Made by a program: the position numbers and the translations under genes. A stretch of DNA of 28,767 nt from a bacterium (GTDB lineage: Bacteria; JACRDZ01; JAJRWM01), in NCBI GenBank assembly GCA_024276815.1, contig JAJRWM010000212.1:1-28767 (forward strand), in the 5' to 3' direction. Every line of letters starts with the position of its first letter. The stretch's first letter is position 1. Of the stretch, positions 8,502-19,144 are shown in pieces. Under the pieces are notes generated by a model that saw only the letters and a program-made list of their open reading frames with translations, was not told the DNA's origin and did no database searches.

Positions 8502-9620
8502 ATGATCTCTTATAACAGGAGCGGGCAACGCCTGCTCCTTTTTTTCTGTTTAATCCTGTTCGCCGGCTGTAGCGCGACCAGGCCGGCGGTAAAGCCGTCG
8601 GTCGTGTCCATCCCCTCCCAAGAAAAAGTTAAAATTATCATCAAGCCGGGAATCATCAGCGGTAAAGTTACCTACAACAACGAACCGTTAAGCGGCGCGT
8701 TTGTCTACCTCTATCGGGACGCCGGCGACAACTTCGAAGATAAAGCCGCCTATGTTTCCGAGGAAACCGGCGTTGACGGCTCCTTCAGAATCAAAGCGAA
8801 TCCTGGTAGTTATTACCTCATCGCCCGCAAGGGTGAGGATAATGAATATTATTGTTTTTACGGCGGCAATCCTCTGCTGGTAAATCCCGGCCAGGTCTGG
8901 CGGGTCGGTTTGAGCCTGGTAAAGAAGAAAACACCGGACGCCGGACTGTTGATCCCCGGAATGCCGCATGGGACCGGCATCAGGGGGCTGGTTTTGTTTA
9001 ACGGAAAACCTTTAAGCGGCGCTCAGGTCATGGTCTATCTCAATGCCAACAGTAATTTTAAGGGGCTGGGGTTTGACCAGCGGTTTACCGACGCCCGGGG
9101 ACGGTTCATCATTGATCTGCCGGAGGGCACCTATTACCTGCTGGTCCGCAAACGACGCAGCGGTCAGATGGCCGGTCCTCTGGTTACCGGGGATTATTAC
9201 GCCTACTACGAGGGTAACCCTTTGGTTGTCAGGGATGGTAAATATCTGGACGCCGCTTTGACCTGTGTCGTGAAACAGGACCGTGTCAAAGACGAACGGG
9301 AGGGGCAAACCATTGTTAGCGGACTGGTGGTCGATAAAGAAGGACGGCCCTTGGCCGGGGTCTATGTCGGCGCCTATTTATCCAGCCAGGTAATGGGAAG
9401 GCCGGCGTATGTCTCCCCGCTGACCGGCAATGACGGGCTTTTCCAACTGGAACTGCCCAAGGGCGGTAAATATTATCTGATGGGGCGTGACACCTATTCC
9501 GGGCCGCCGGCGCCTGGGGACCTGTTTGGCTGGTACTCCGGGTCTGAGGACCACAGTATCGTAATTGAAACCGGCGCCAAGCTGGAAAACCTCAAAATTA
9601 TCGTCGCCCCCGTCTTTTGA
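8502..9620 (+). CDS. lipoprotein with three carboxypeptidase-regulatory-like repeats
   Basis: The 372-residue product starts with a type II signal peptide and lipobox FAGC (Cys23). Three related beta-sandwich repeats follow (about 50-140, 157-255 and 270-372), each with a GxVxxxxxPLxGAxVYxY strand and a GxFxxxLPxGxYYLxxR strand. The last repeat and the ending KLENLKIIVAPVF match the lipoprotein at 6133, so the propeller gene is flanked by paralogs. The strong GGGGAAG site and ATG lie just after the propeller stop, indicating cotranscription. A terminator-like hairpin overlaps codons 6-15 (8517-8545), which could lower expression relative to the propeller. The function is unknown; an envelope-anchored binding role is inferred. 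Confidence 0.85.
   Translation: MISYNRSGQRLLLFFCLILFAGCSATRPAVKPSVVSIPSQEKVKIIIKPGIISGKVTYNNEPLSGAFVYLYRDAGDNFEDKAAYVSEETGVDGSFRIKANPGSYYLIARKGEDNEYYCFYGGNPLLVNPGQVWRVGLSLVKKKTPDAGLLIPGMPHGTGIRGLVLFNGKPLSGAQVMVYLNANSNFKGLGFDQRFTDARGRFIIDLPEGTYYLLVRKRRSGQMAGPLVTGDYYAYYEGNPLVVRDGKYLDAALTCVVKQDRVKDEREGQTIVSGLVVDKEGRPLAGVYVGAYLSSQVMGRPAYVSPLTGNDGLFQLELPKGGKYYLMGRDTYSGPPAPGDLFGWYSGSEDHSIVIETGAKLENLKIIVAPVF
8517..8545 (+). terminator. intrinsic-terminator-like hairpin inside the lipoprotein 5' coding region
   Basis: The stem AGGAGCGGGC (8517-8526) pairs with GCCTGCTCCT (8530-8539) over ten pairs, including one G-U, across the three-base loop AAC. A run of seven T (8539-8545) follows. It has all the parts of a rho-independent terminator, yet lies inside the signal-peptide codons of the lipoprotein and 24 bases past the propeller stop. 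It may attenuate the downstream gene unless translation keeps the hairpin open. Confidence 0.6.
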
Positions 9621-9631
9621 GTTGAGGAATT

Positions 9632-9718
9632 ATGGTTAGCGCTCAAGAGCCGGTTTTTCAGTTGGTTCCGGACGAAAGATGCAGGACAAACAGGATGATC
9701 AGGCAGAACATGCCTTGA
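9632..9718 (+). CDS. possible 28-residue ORF, unknown
   Basis: An ATG preceded by GAGGAATT opens a 28-residue frame (MVSAQEPVFQLVPDERCRTN...) eleven bases after the lipoprotein stop. It has no recognisable domain and a basic C-terminus. It may be a small downstream cistron or chance. The rest of the gap 9621-9860, up to the convergent nucleotidyltransferase gene, shows no other gene and no clear terminator. Confidence 0.2.
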   Translation: MVSAQEPVFQLVPDERCRTNRMIRQNMP

Positions 9719-9860
9719 AACATTAGCTTGACCGTCCGCAACCGGTTAAATCAATTTGCGCTACGTCATATTTTCATTAATAGGTACTATATCAAACCTC
9801 CCGCAATGAAATACGCTCTAACACCGTGCTACATAATGTTGCTATTGAAGCCAATGTCAA

Positions 9861-10310
9861 TCATATATCTTCCCCCAGAGTTTCTATATCCGCCAGATCC
9901 TTTTTTCTCCCTATGGCTTTTTTATTATTGATAAATTCCTTTTTACCAAGATAGTGCACAACAACGTCTCCATAGAGCCCTTCTACCCGGCCGGCAACGG
10001 CTTCCTTCCAAGTAACTCCGGTAAGTGAGGTCATAAGGTCAACGCGAACCGGGGCTACTCCGAGTTGTACGAGCTTATCAGGTTTAACAAAATCATCAGT
10101 GGTAAGACCAACTTCACCAAAGCCAAATTCATTCAGCGCCAGAAGGATCTGCCGGGCATTCTCCGAGTCGGGACGGACAAAGATGTCCAGATCGCCAGTA
10201 TACCGGGGAACCCCATGATACGCAAGGGCATAGGCGCCCACGACAACATAATCAACTTTAAAATCGTTGAACAACCCGAGCAGTTCTCTGAAGTCTTTCT
10301 GAACATCCAT
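9861..10310 (-). CDS. MNT-like nucleotidyltransferase (DUF6036-like), possible toxin-antitoxin component
   Basis: The 149-residue protein belongs to the small polymerase-beta-type nucleotidyltransferase superfamily. It has a VVVGAYALAYHG motif (22-33), the paired acidic residues of GDLDIFV (D40 and D42) and a later RVDLMTSLTG strand supplying a possible third carboxylate. Relatives include AbiEii-type and MNT/DUF6036 proteins, which transfer nucleotides to RNA or protein in toxin-antitoxin or phage-defence modules. Its ATG lies inside the end of the small gene upstream (53-base overlap), so the two are translationally linked. GGAAACAGC precedes the ATG with only a short Shine-Dalgarno match. 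It is transcribed away from the rRNA operon. Whether it acts as toxin or antitoxin cannot be told from sequence. Confidence 0.8.
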   Translation of the reverse strand: MDVQKDFRELLGLFNDFKVDYVVVGAYALAYHGVPRYTGDLDIFVRPDSENARQILLALNEFGFGEVGLTTDDFVKPDKLVQLGVAPVRVDLMTSLTGVTWKEAVAGRVEGLYGDVVVHYLGKKEFINNKKAIGRKKDLADIETLGEDI

Positions 10311-10440
10311 GTCGCTGTTTCCTTAAATAATCAATGGCCGCTATTCGTTCTTCCGGAGTTTTCGTCAGCCAATAGGTGAGATTAGCTTTAATCTCCGAAA
10401 AACTTTGCAGATTTTCCCTTCGCACAACTTTACGCATCAT
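10258..10440 (-). CDS. small partner protein of the nucleotidyltransferase
   Basis: A 60-residue protein starts at the ATG 10440-10438 (MMRKVVRRENL). It contains the signature YWLTKTPEERIAAIDYLRKQ seen in short proteins encoded immediately upstream of DUF6036-type nucleotidyltransferases. A GAAGGA site seven bases upstream decides this start over the in-frame ATG at 10467, which lies in the leader and has no comparable site. A TATAAT on the minus strand (10485-10480) is a possible -10. The 3' end overlaps the nucleotidyltransferase by 53 bases. The pair is probably a toxin-antitoxin-like unit, but no toxin activity is demonstrable from sequence. Confidence 0.75.
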   Translation of the reverse strand: MMRKVVRRENLQSFSEIKANLTYWLTKTPEERIAAIDYLRKQRHGCSERLQRTARVVQRF

Positions 10441-10479
10441 ATGAAAATCCTTCAAAAAAACATTCATAACCTAGATTAA

Positions 10480-10485
10480 ATTATA
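10480..10485 (-). promoter_or_regulatory. possible -10 of the nucleotidyltransferase pair
   Basis: A perfect TATAAT on the minus strand lies about 40 bases upstream of the partner-gene ATG (10440) and just downstream of the 5S-remnant terminator. No good -35 is seen, so the call is weak. Confidence 0.3.
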
Positions 10486-10498
10486 GCTTAAAAAAAGA

Positions 10499-10530
10499 GG
10501 CTCATAGGAAAAACTTCCTATGAGCCTTTT
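10499..10530 (-). terminator. intrinsic terminator after the truncated 5S copy
   Basis: A perfect 12-base-pair stem pairs GGCTCATAGGAA (10499-10510) with TTCCTATGAGCC (10515-10526) over a four-base loop. On the minus strand a T-rich tract (TCTTTTTT) follows; on the plus strand TTTT follows, so it may act in both directions. It sits directly 3' of the second 5S sequence, as an rRNA terminator would. Confidence 0.88.
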
Positions 10531-10539
10531 AAATAATTT

Positions 10540-10638
10540 CCTGGCAACGACCTACTCTCCCGCAAAGCAGTACCATCAAGCGCTCCCGGGACTTTACTTC
10601 CGTGTTCGGAATGGGAACGGGTGTTACCCCCTCGCTAT
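10540..10638 (-). pseudogene. 5'-truncated 5S rRNA copy
   Basis: This stretch matches the intact 5S gene at 11154-11260 from its 3' end up to CTCGCTAT (10631-10638). Most of the match is identical; the middle differs (about 12 bases versus 10, near 10578-10590). Homology stops there: the first 10 bases or so of the 5' strand of helix I (CCTGGTGGC in the intact copy) are absent, so the closing helix cannot form. The break is three bases from the hicB stop codon. The 3' end and its terminator are kept. It is probably non-functional 5S, left from an original tandem 5S gene or from a recombination. Confidence 0.85.
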
Positions 10639-10640
10639 TG

Positions 10641-10850
10641 TCAAACCGCTACATATTCGGCAAAAGAATGGGATTCGGGAATGGGTACTTTATCCTCTAA
10701 TAAACCCGCTATATGCATTTTAACAGCCTCATGCATATTTTTTTCTACTTCTTCCCGAGTAGCTCCGGTCGCCACACACCCAGGTAAATCGGGAGAATAA
10801 GCAGAATAATTGTTATTTGCTTTTTCTATTACCACTAAAAAACGACGCAT
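10641..10850 (-). CDS. hicB: HicB-family antitoxin
   Basis: The 69-residue protein begins MRRFLVVIEKANNNYSAYSP, then DLPGCVATGATREEVEKNMHEAV. This is the HicB partial RNase-H-like fold that binds and masks HicA. The start at 10850 is chosen because GGGAGG lies five bases upstream; an in-frame ATG at 10868 falls within the end of hicA and is less likely. It is a short HicB without an obvious C-terminal DNA-binding domain, so autoregulation by this protein alone is uncertain. It lies ten bases downstream of hicA. Its stop codon is three bases from the breakpoint of the truncated 5S copy. Confidence 0.93.
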   Translation of the reverse strand: MRRFLVVIEKANNNYSAYSPDLPGCVATGATREEVEKNMHEAVKMHIAGLLEDKVPIPESHSFAEYVAV

Positions 10851-10860
10851 TCCTTCCTCC

Positions 10861-11058
10861 CTACGCATTTTTATCTTTTATTTTCGCCTGTTTCAAAATG
10901 CTGTTCAACGTACCCTGCGCTAAATCATCGTGAAGATGGCCGGCAACGGTTATTCTACCCGATTTTATTGGATGTTTGAATTGCCGATGACTTCCTTTCG
11001 TTGCCACTAAATACCAGCCATCTTTTTTAATCAACCTTAGAATAGTACGTATTTTCAT
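10861..11058 (-). CDS. hicA: HicA-family mRNA interferase toxin
   Basis: The 65-residue protein starts MKIRTILRLIKKDGWYLVAT, then KGSHRQFKHP and GRITVAGH. This is the double-stranded-RNA-binding-like HicA fold with the catalytic histidine at H24. HicA cleaves mRNA and stops growth unless bound by HicB. The start at 11058 fits the family's usual N-terminus; an in-frame ATG at 11106 would add 16 unrelated residues and overlap the promoter and terminator. The Shine-Dalgarno match is weak (GAAAG), which could keep toxin translation low. The order hicA-hicB on one strand is standard. No active-site damage is visible, so the module looks intact. Confidence 0.93.
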   Translation of the reverse strand: MKIRTILRLIKKDGWYLVATKGSHRQFKHPIKSGRITVAGHLHDDLAQGTLNSILKQAKIKDKNA

Positions 11059-11077
11059 TCTTTCATTGTAACATGAA

Positions 11078-11106
11078 ATTAAATTAACGATAATCATGTA
11101 TAACAA
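11078..11106 (-). promoter_or_regulatory. candidate hicAB promoter
   Basis: On the minus strand TTGTTA (11106-11101, 4/6) is followed after 17 bases by TTTAAT (11083-11078, 5/6). The -35 sits immediately beside the T tract of the rRNA terminator, so hicAB would have its own transcript starting just below the rRNA operon. Confidence 0.5.
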
Positions 11107-11142
11107 AAAGAAGAGGCCAAGAAATTAATCTTGACCTCTTCT
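11105..11142 (-). terminator. intrinsic terminator of the rRNA operon
   Basis: The stem AGAAGAGGCCAAGA (11109-11122) pairs with TCTTGACCTCTTCT (11129-11142) apart from one mismatch, over a six-base loop, and is followed on the minus strand by TTTTTGTT. It lies about 11 bases past the 3' end of the intact 5S gene. Its sequence differs from that of the terminator after the truncated 5S copy. Confidence 0.9.
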
Positions 11143-11153
11143 CTAATTTAATT

Positions 11154-11260
11154 CCTGGCAACGACCTACTCTCCCGCAAAGCAGTACCATCGGCGCTGAG
11201 GGACTTTACTTCCGTGTTCGGAATGGGAACGGGTGTTACCCCCTCGCTATAGCCACCAGG
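11154..11260 (-). rRNA. rrf: 5S ribosomal RNA
   Basis: The 107-base minus-strand sequence starts CCTGGTGGC and ends GTTGCCAGG, which pair to form helix I. The middle holds the 5S hallmarks CCCGTTCCCATTCCGAACAC and GGAAGTAAAG...GGTACTGC. It is complete, placed 3' of 23S, and followed by a terminator. Ends may differ by one or two bases. Confidence 0.95.
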
Positions 11261-11285
11261 AAAACTTTATTCACTTTAAAACAAC

Positions 11286-11310
11286 CTTTGAACAATTGAA
11301 TATGAATGAT
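11286..11310 (-). ncRNA. 3' arm of the 23S processing stem
   Basis: This arm (CTTTGAACAATTGAATATGA and flanks) is complementary, with few interruptions, to 14502-14525 on the other side of 23S. Such pairing forms the long RNase III processing stalk of pre-23S. The rest of 11263-11347 shows no gene. Confidence 0.65.
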
Positions 11311-11341
11311 CTAAAAACAATTGAGCTAAAACATAATCTAA

Positions 11342-14366
<3,025 letters not shown>

Positions 14367-14455
14367 ATATAATCAGGTAATGCTTTAGCTTGGTAATTAC
14401 TAATAATCGTTAAAGATTACTCGGTTCAATTGTTTTTATTTGTTTCATGGATAAT

Positions 14456-14500
14456 AGTTTCTCTCAAAACTAATATTCGATAACAGTTTCTCTCAAAACT
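14456..14500. repeat. direct repeat in the tRNA-Ala to 23S spacer
   Basis: The 16-base AGTTTCTCTCAAAACT occurs at 14456-14471 and again at 14485-14500, a period of 29 bases. It lies just upstream of 23S on the transcript. It may be a duplicated processing or antitermination element. Confidence 0.6.
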
Positions 14501-14501
14501 T

Positions 14502-14525
14502 TCATTCAATATTCAATTGTCAAAG
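14502..14525 (-). ncRNA. 5' arm of the 23S processing stem
   Basis: Complementary to 11286-11310 across 23S, as expected for the RNase III stalk of pre-23S. Further hairpins lie next to it: GGTGGT/ACCACC (14532-14547), and CTGCCAGCTTT/AAAGCTGACAG (14547-14585, one mismatch). Confidence 0.65.
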
Positions 14526-14628
14526 ATCAACGGTGGTTATCACCACCTGCCAGCTTTCAAGATACCAAAGCTCAAAAGCTGACAGGTATTGACCAACCAA
14601 ATCTATCTGTCATTACTTTGCTGTTTAA

Positions 14629-14704
14629 TGGTGGAGATGGCCGGGATCGAACCGGCGACCTCCTGCTTGCAAGGCAGGTGCTCTCCCAGTTGAGCTACAT
14701 CCCC
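14629..14704 (-). tRNA. tRNA-Ala(UGC)
   Basis: The 76-base minus-strand cloverleaf starts GGGGATGTAGCTCAACTGGG. It has anticodon TGC within CTTGCAA, a T arm GGTTCGATCC, and acceptor pairing GGGGATG/CATCTCC with discriminator A. The 3' CCA is encoded. It lies in the 16S-23S spacer, as is usual. Confidence 0.98.
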
Positions 14705-14727
14705 ATTAAGCCCCAGACTGCTTTATC

Positions 14728-14804
<77 letters not shown>

Positions 14805-14860
14805 AACTCATTTCTTATATTGCTTGCCTTATAATCCCTCGACCTATATACAGCCAGCAC

Positions 14861-14888
14861 GATCAATCTTTCAAAACTAAATAGAGGG
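14861..14888 (-). ncRNA. 3' arm of the 16S processing stem
   Basis: The sequence is complementary to 16620-16643 on the other side of 16S. The shared block is CCCTCTATT(C/T)AGTTTT with a further AAAGATC, giving about 20 pairs with small interruptions. This is the RNase III stalk of pre-16S. Confidence 0.75.
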
Positions 14889-14928
14889 CCAACCAATGAA
14901 TCAACCTAGTTGTTAGCATACGCTAACT

Positions 14929-16483
<1,555 letters not shown>

Positions 16484-16619
16484 ATATGTAATCAGAAAGC
16501 CAGAGCAAGCCCCGACCAACTGAAAACACCACAAAAGTGAAAGATTTCAATCTTGTAATCTTAAATCTTTCAAAAAATAGACCCACATCAAAAATGTGGA
16601 AGTCATTGGTTTTGTATAA

Positions 16620-16643
16620 CCCTCTATTCAGTTTTCAAAGATC
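16620..16643 (-). ncRNA. 5' arm of the 16S processing stem
   Basis: Complementary to 14861-14888 across 16S. The leader between this arm and the 16S 5' end (16484-16619) contains small AT-rich hairpins and no coding potential. Confidence 0.75.
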
Positions 16644-16683
16644 GACCGAGTGGTTCGTCTCGTAATTTCTCAAGTGAGCAGCA

Positions 16684-16712
16684 AGTTTAACACAGACGAT
16701 ATCTCGTGTCAA
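16684..16712 (-). promoter_or_regulatory. rRNA promoter P2 (candidate)
   Basis: On the minus strand a perfect TTGACA (16712-16707) precedes TAAACT (16689-16684) by 17 bases. It is nearest the 16S leader and tandem with a second TTGACA box upstream, a typical rRNA arrangement. Confidence 0.6.
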
Positions 16713-16782
16713 CACTTTTTATCGTACTTTTTACCGCTCGACTCTTTTCTTTCGCTTCGCTTTAACAACCAAGCGAGAGCCT

Positions 16783-16810
16783 ATTTTACTCATTTAGAAA
16801 ACAATGTCAA
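16783..16810 (-). promoter_or_regulatory. rRNA promoter P1 (candidate)
   Basis: On the minus strand a perfect TTGACA (16810-16805) is followed after 16 bases by TAAAAT (16788-16783, 5/6). It lies about 100 bases upstream of P2. The flanking gap 16811-17129 shows no gene. Confidence 0.65.
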
Positions 16811-17069
16811 GTATTATTTTCATTTTTTTCAATACCCTGTAACGCCAACCAGTTAACAACCTTCCCCGACATCGGCCCCAGTCAATTATCAACAGAAAGA
16901 CGCCCAGAATATTAATATTTTTTCTTCTTCTTCAAAATCACCGGAGAGCGGCGGGTAGCGTTCAGGCTTCCCCCTTCCCCTAATTTCCGATCCGTTCCAC
17001 CAGGGCGGAATATTCAAAACGAGGGAACAGGCTTTGCCCTCTCCCTTATTATGAAAGAACCCTAACCGC

Positions 17070-17090
17070 CCTGCCGGACGCACAGGCAGG
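17070..17090. repeat. short palindromic GC-rich element
   Basis: CCTGCC (17070-17075) and GGCAGG (17085-17090) form a hairpin around a nine-base GC-rich loop, in an otherwise gene-free gap upstream of hisC. It looks like a REP-like or dispersed intergenic palindrome. There is no T run, so it is not a convincing terminator. Confidence 0.35.
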
Positions 17091-17129
17091 CTGGAAATAT
17101 TTTTCAGAAAATGATAACATATTAGCATT

Positions 17130-18239
17130 ATGAGTATTGAACCCAGAAAAGCCCTGGCGAAACTGAAACCATACCTGCCGGGAAAATCAAAAAAAGAAAT
17201 CGAGGAACAGACCGGCCGCTCGGACATCCTGAGAGCCTCGTTTAACGAAACTCCGCTGGGACCTTCTCCAAGAGCCTTGCGGGCAATACGCGAGTTTTTG
17301 CCGGACATCCACCTCTATCCGGAGGGTAGCTACAAATCCTTGCGGGCGAAACTGGCAAAGCTCTGGGGACGCGAGGCGGAGAACTTTATCATCGGGGACG
17401 GCACAGACGAGGTTATCACGCTGCTGGCCCAGACCTTTGTTAACCCCGGCGACGAGGTTATTATCGGCGAGCCGACCTTTGGCGCCTACCGTTTAGGCGT
17501 CGCGATCCAGGGCGGGGTGATTGTCCCGGCCCCGCTTTTGAAGTTCCAATATGACCTGGAGGTGTTTTTAAACGCCGTTAGCGGGCGGACCAGGCTTTTA
17601 TATCTCTGCAACCCCAACAATCCCACCGGCGCCTACATCGACAAAAAATCATTAGAGGCCTTTTTAAATCGGCTTCCCGGACACGTTTTAGTTGTTCTGG
17701 ATGAGGCTTACGCGGACTACGCGGAAGCGGAGGACTTTCCGCCGGGCAACGATTACCTCGACCGTTATAACATAATCGTCTTAAGGACATTCTCCAAGAT
17801 GTACGGGCTGGCGGGCTTGCGGATCGGCTATGGCCTGGCCAACCGGGGAATCATCTATAATCTGAACCGGGTGCGCGAGCCTTTTAACGTAAACCAACTG
17901 GCGGCGGTTGCCGCGGAAGCGGTTCTGGATGACAGTGAATATCTTGAGTTAAGCCGTCAAACCAATCGTCAGGGCAAAACGTATTTATACCGGCGGCTGA
18001 CAGAGATGGGCTTAAACTTTTCAGCGACTGAAGCCAATTTCATCTGGCTGGAAATCGGCGCAGACAGTAAACAACTGGTGGCCGATATGCTGGCCGAAGG
18101 CATAACCGTCCGGGGCGGCTACGCGTTTAACAACCCGGAATGGATTCGTTATACCATAAGCCGGCAGGAGGAAAACGAACGTTTTGTCCGCACCTTGGAA
18201 ATCGTTTTATCGAGATACAAGGCGGCAAGCAGGACATAA
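17130..18239 (+). CDS. hisC: histidinol-phosphate aminotransferase
   Basis: A PLP-dependent class I/II aminotransferase of 369 residues, converting imidazole-acetol phosphate and glutamate to histidinol phosphate in histidine synthesis. Visible motifs are SFNETPLGPSPRA near residue 37, GDGTDEVI for PLP binding, LCNPNNPTG, LDEAYADY and TFSKMYGLAGLRIGYG with the Schiff-base lysine. The length is typical. No Shine-Dalgarno is seen before the ATG (AT-rich GATAACATATTAGCATT), so initiation may be leaderless or weak. The stop TAA overlaps the ftcD start as TAATG. Related aminotransferases act on other substrates and no other his gene is nearby, so the specific name is likely rather than certain. 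Confidence 0.85.
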   Translation: MSIEPRKALAKLKPYLPGKSKKEIEEQTGRSDILRASFNETPLGPSPRALRAIREFLPDIHLYPEGSYKSLRAKLAKLWGREAENFIIGDGTDEVITLLAQTFVNPGDEVIIGEPTFGAYRLGVAIQGGVIVPAPLLKFQYDLEVFLNAVSGRTRLLYLCNPNNPTGAYIDKKSLEAFLNRLPGHVLVVLDEAYADYAEAEDFPPGNDYLDRYNIIVLRTFSKMYGLAGLRIGYGLANRGIIYNLNRVREPFNVNQLAAVAAEAVLDDSEYLELSRQTNRQGKTYLYRRLTEMGLNFSATEANFIWLEIGADSKQLVADMLAEGITVRGGYAFNNPEWIRYTISRQEENERFVRTLEIVLSRYKAASRT

Positions 18240-19141
18240 TGAGATTAATAGAATGCGTGCCCAACCTCAGCGAGGGGCGGGATTTGAAGGTGATAGACGC
18301 CATAGCCGACGCTGTAAGCGCGACGACCGGGGTCCAGCTTCTCCACCGCACTTAGGACCAGGATCACCATCGTTCCGTGCTGACTTTTGTCGGGCGGGCC
18401 AAGGCCTTAAAAAAAGCCGTCCTGAAGATGTACGGGCTGGCGTCGTCTTTAATCGACATGCGAAAGCATCAGGGCGAGCATCCCAGGATTGGGGCGGTGG
18501 ACGTTTGCCCTTTTGTGCCCCTGGGAGAGACGGCTATGTCCGAGTGCGTTGAACTGGCCGGGGAAGTTGGTTGTGAAGTCGGCGAAAGGTACGGCTTGCC
18601 TGTTTTCCTGTACGAGCAAGCGGCCAGAGAGCCTCAAAGAAAGCGATTGGAAAACATCCGCCGGGGCGGTTATGAGGGCTTGTCCGAGAAGCTCAAAGTG
18701 TGGCGGCCGGATTTTGGCCCCGGCGAGCTTAACCCAGGGTTGGGAGCTACGGTAATCGGCGCCCGCAAGATTTTAATCGCTTATAATGTCAATTTGCGTA
18801 GCCAGGATTTGGCGATAGCTAAAAAAATAGCCCGGACCGTGAGGGAAAGCGGCGGCGGACTTAAGAACGTCAAGGCGATCGGCATCTGGATGAAAAGCCT
18901 GGGGCAGGTCCAGGTATCGTTGAACCTTACTGATTATCAGGCGACGCCGGTCCACCGGGTCGTGGAGCTGATCAGGAGAGAAGCGGCCCGATATGGAGTC
19001 GCGGTCGCGAATACAGAGCTGATTGGCTTGGCGCCGGCGGACGCTTTTCTGGCCGCCAGTGAATACTACTTACAGTTGGAAAAGCTGAATCGGAACCGGT
19101 TGTTAGAGTTTCTAATAAAAAAAGAGGAAATGGAGCCATAG
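18239..19141 (+). pseudogene. ftcD: glutamate formimidoyltransferase interrupted by one in-frame TAG
   Basis: FtcD transfers the formimino group from N-formimino-glutamate to tetrahydrofolate, the last step of one histidine-degradation route. The full frame is 300 codons from the ATG overlapping the hisC stop. It has MRLIECVPNLSEGRDL at the start, DHHRSVLTFVG, the catalytic region RKHQGEHPRIGAVDVCPFVP, then LNPGLGATVIGARKILIAYN and a C-terminal ferredoxin-like half. Codon 39 is TAG (18353-18355), between LLHRT and DQDHHRS. The reading frame is identical on both sides, so a single base change explains it. An internal restart at GTG 18377 could yield the later 254 residues without the N-terminal strand. 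True decay, a base-call error or readthrough cannot be separated here. Confidence 0.88.
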
Positions 19142-19144
19142 GCT

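Noticed and set aside
9728-9931. 67-codon plus-strand frame between the lipoprotein and the nucleotidyltransferase
   Set aside because: It has no ribosome binding site, low-complexity composition, and overlaps the end of the well-supported minus-strand nucleotidyltransferase.
10540-11260. Simple att-site duplication by an integrase at the 5S gene
   Set aside because: The two 5S copies differ in the middle and have unrelated terminators, and no integrase is present. An old tandem 5S with later insertion fits better, though it is not proven.
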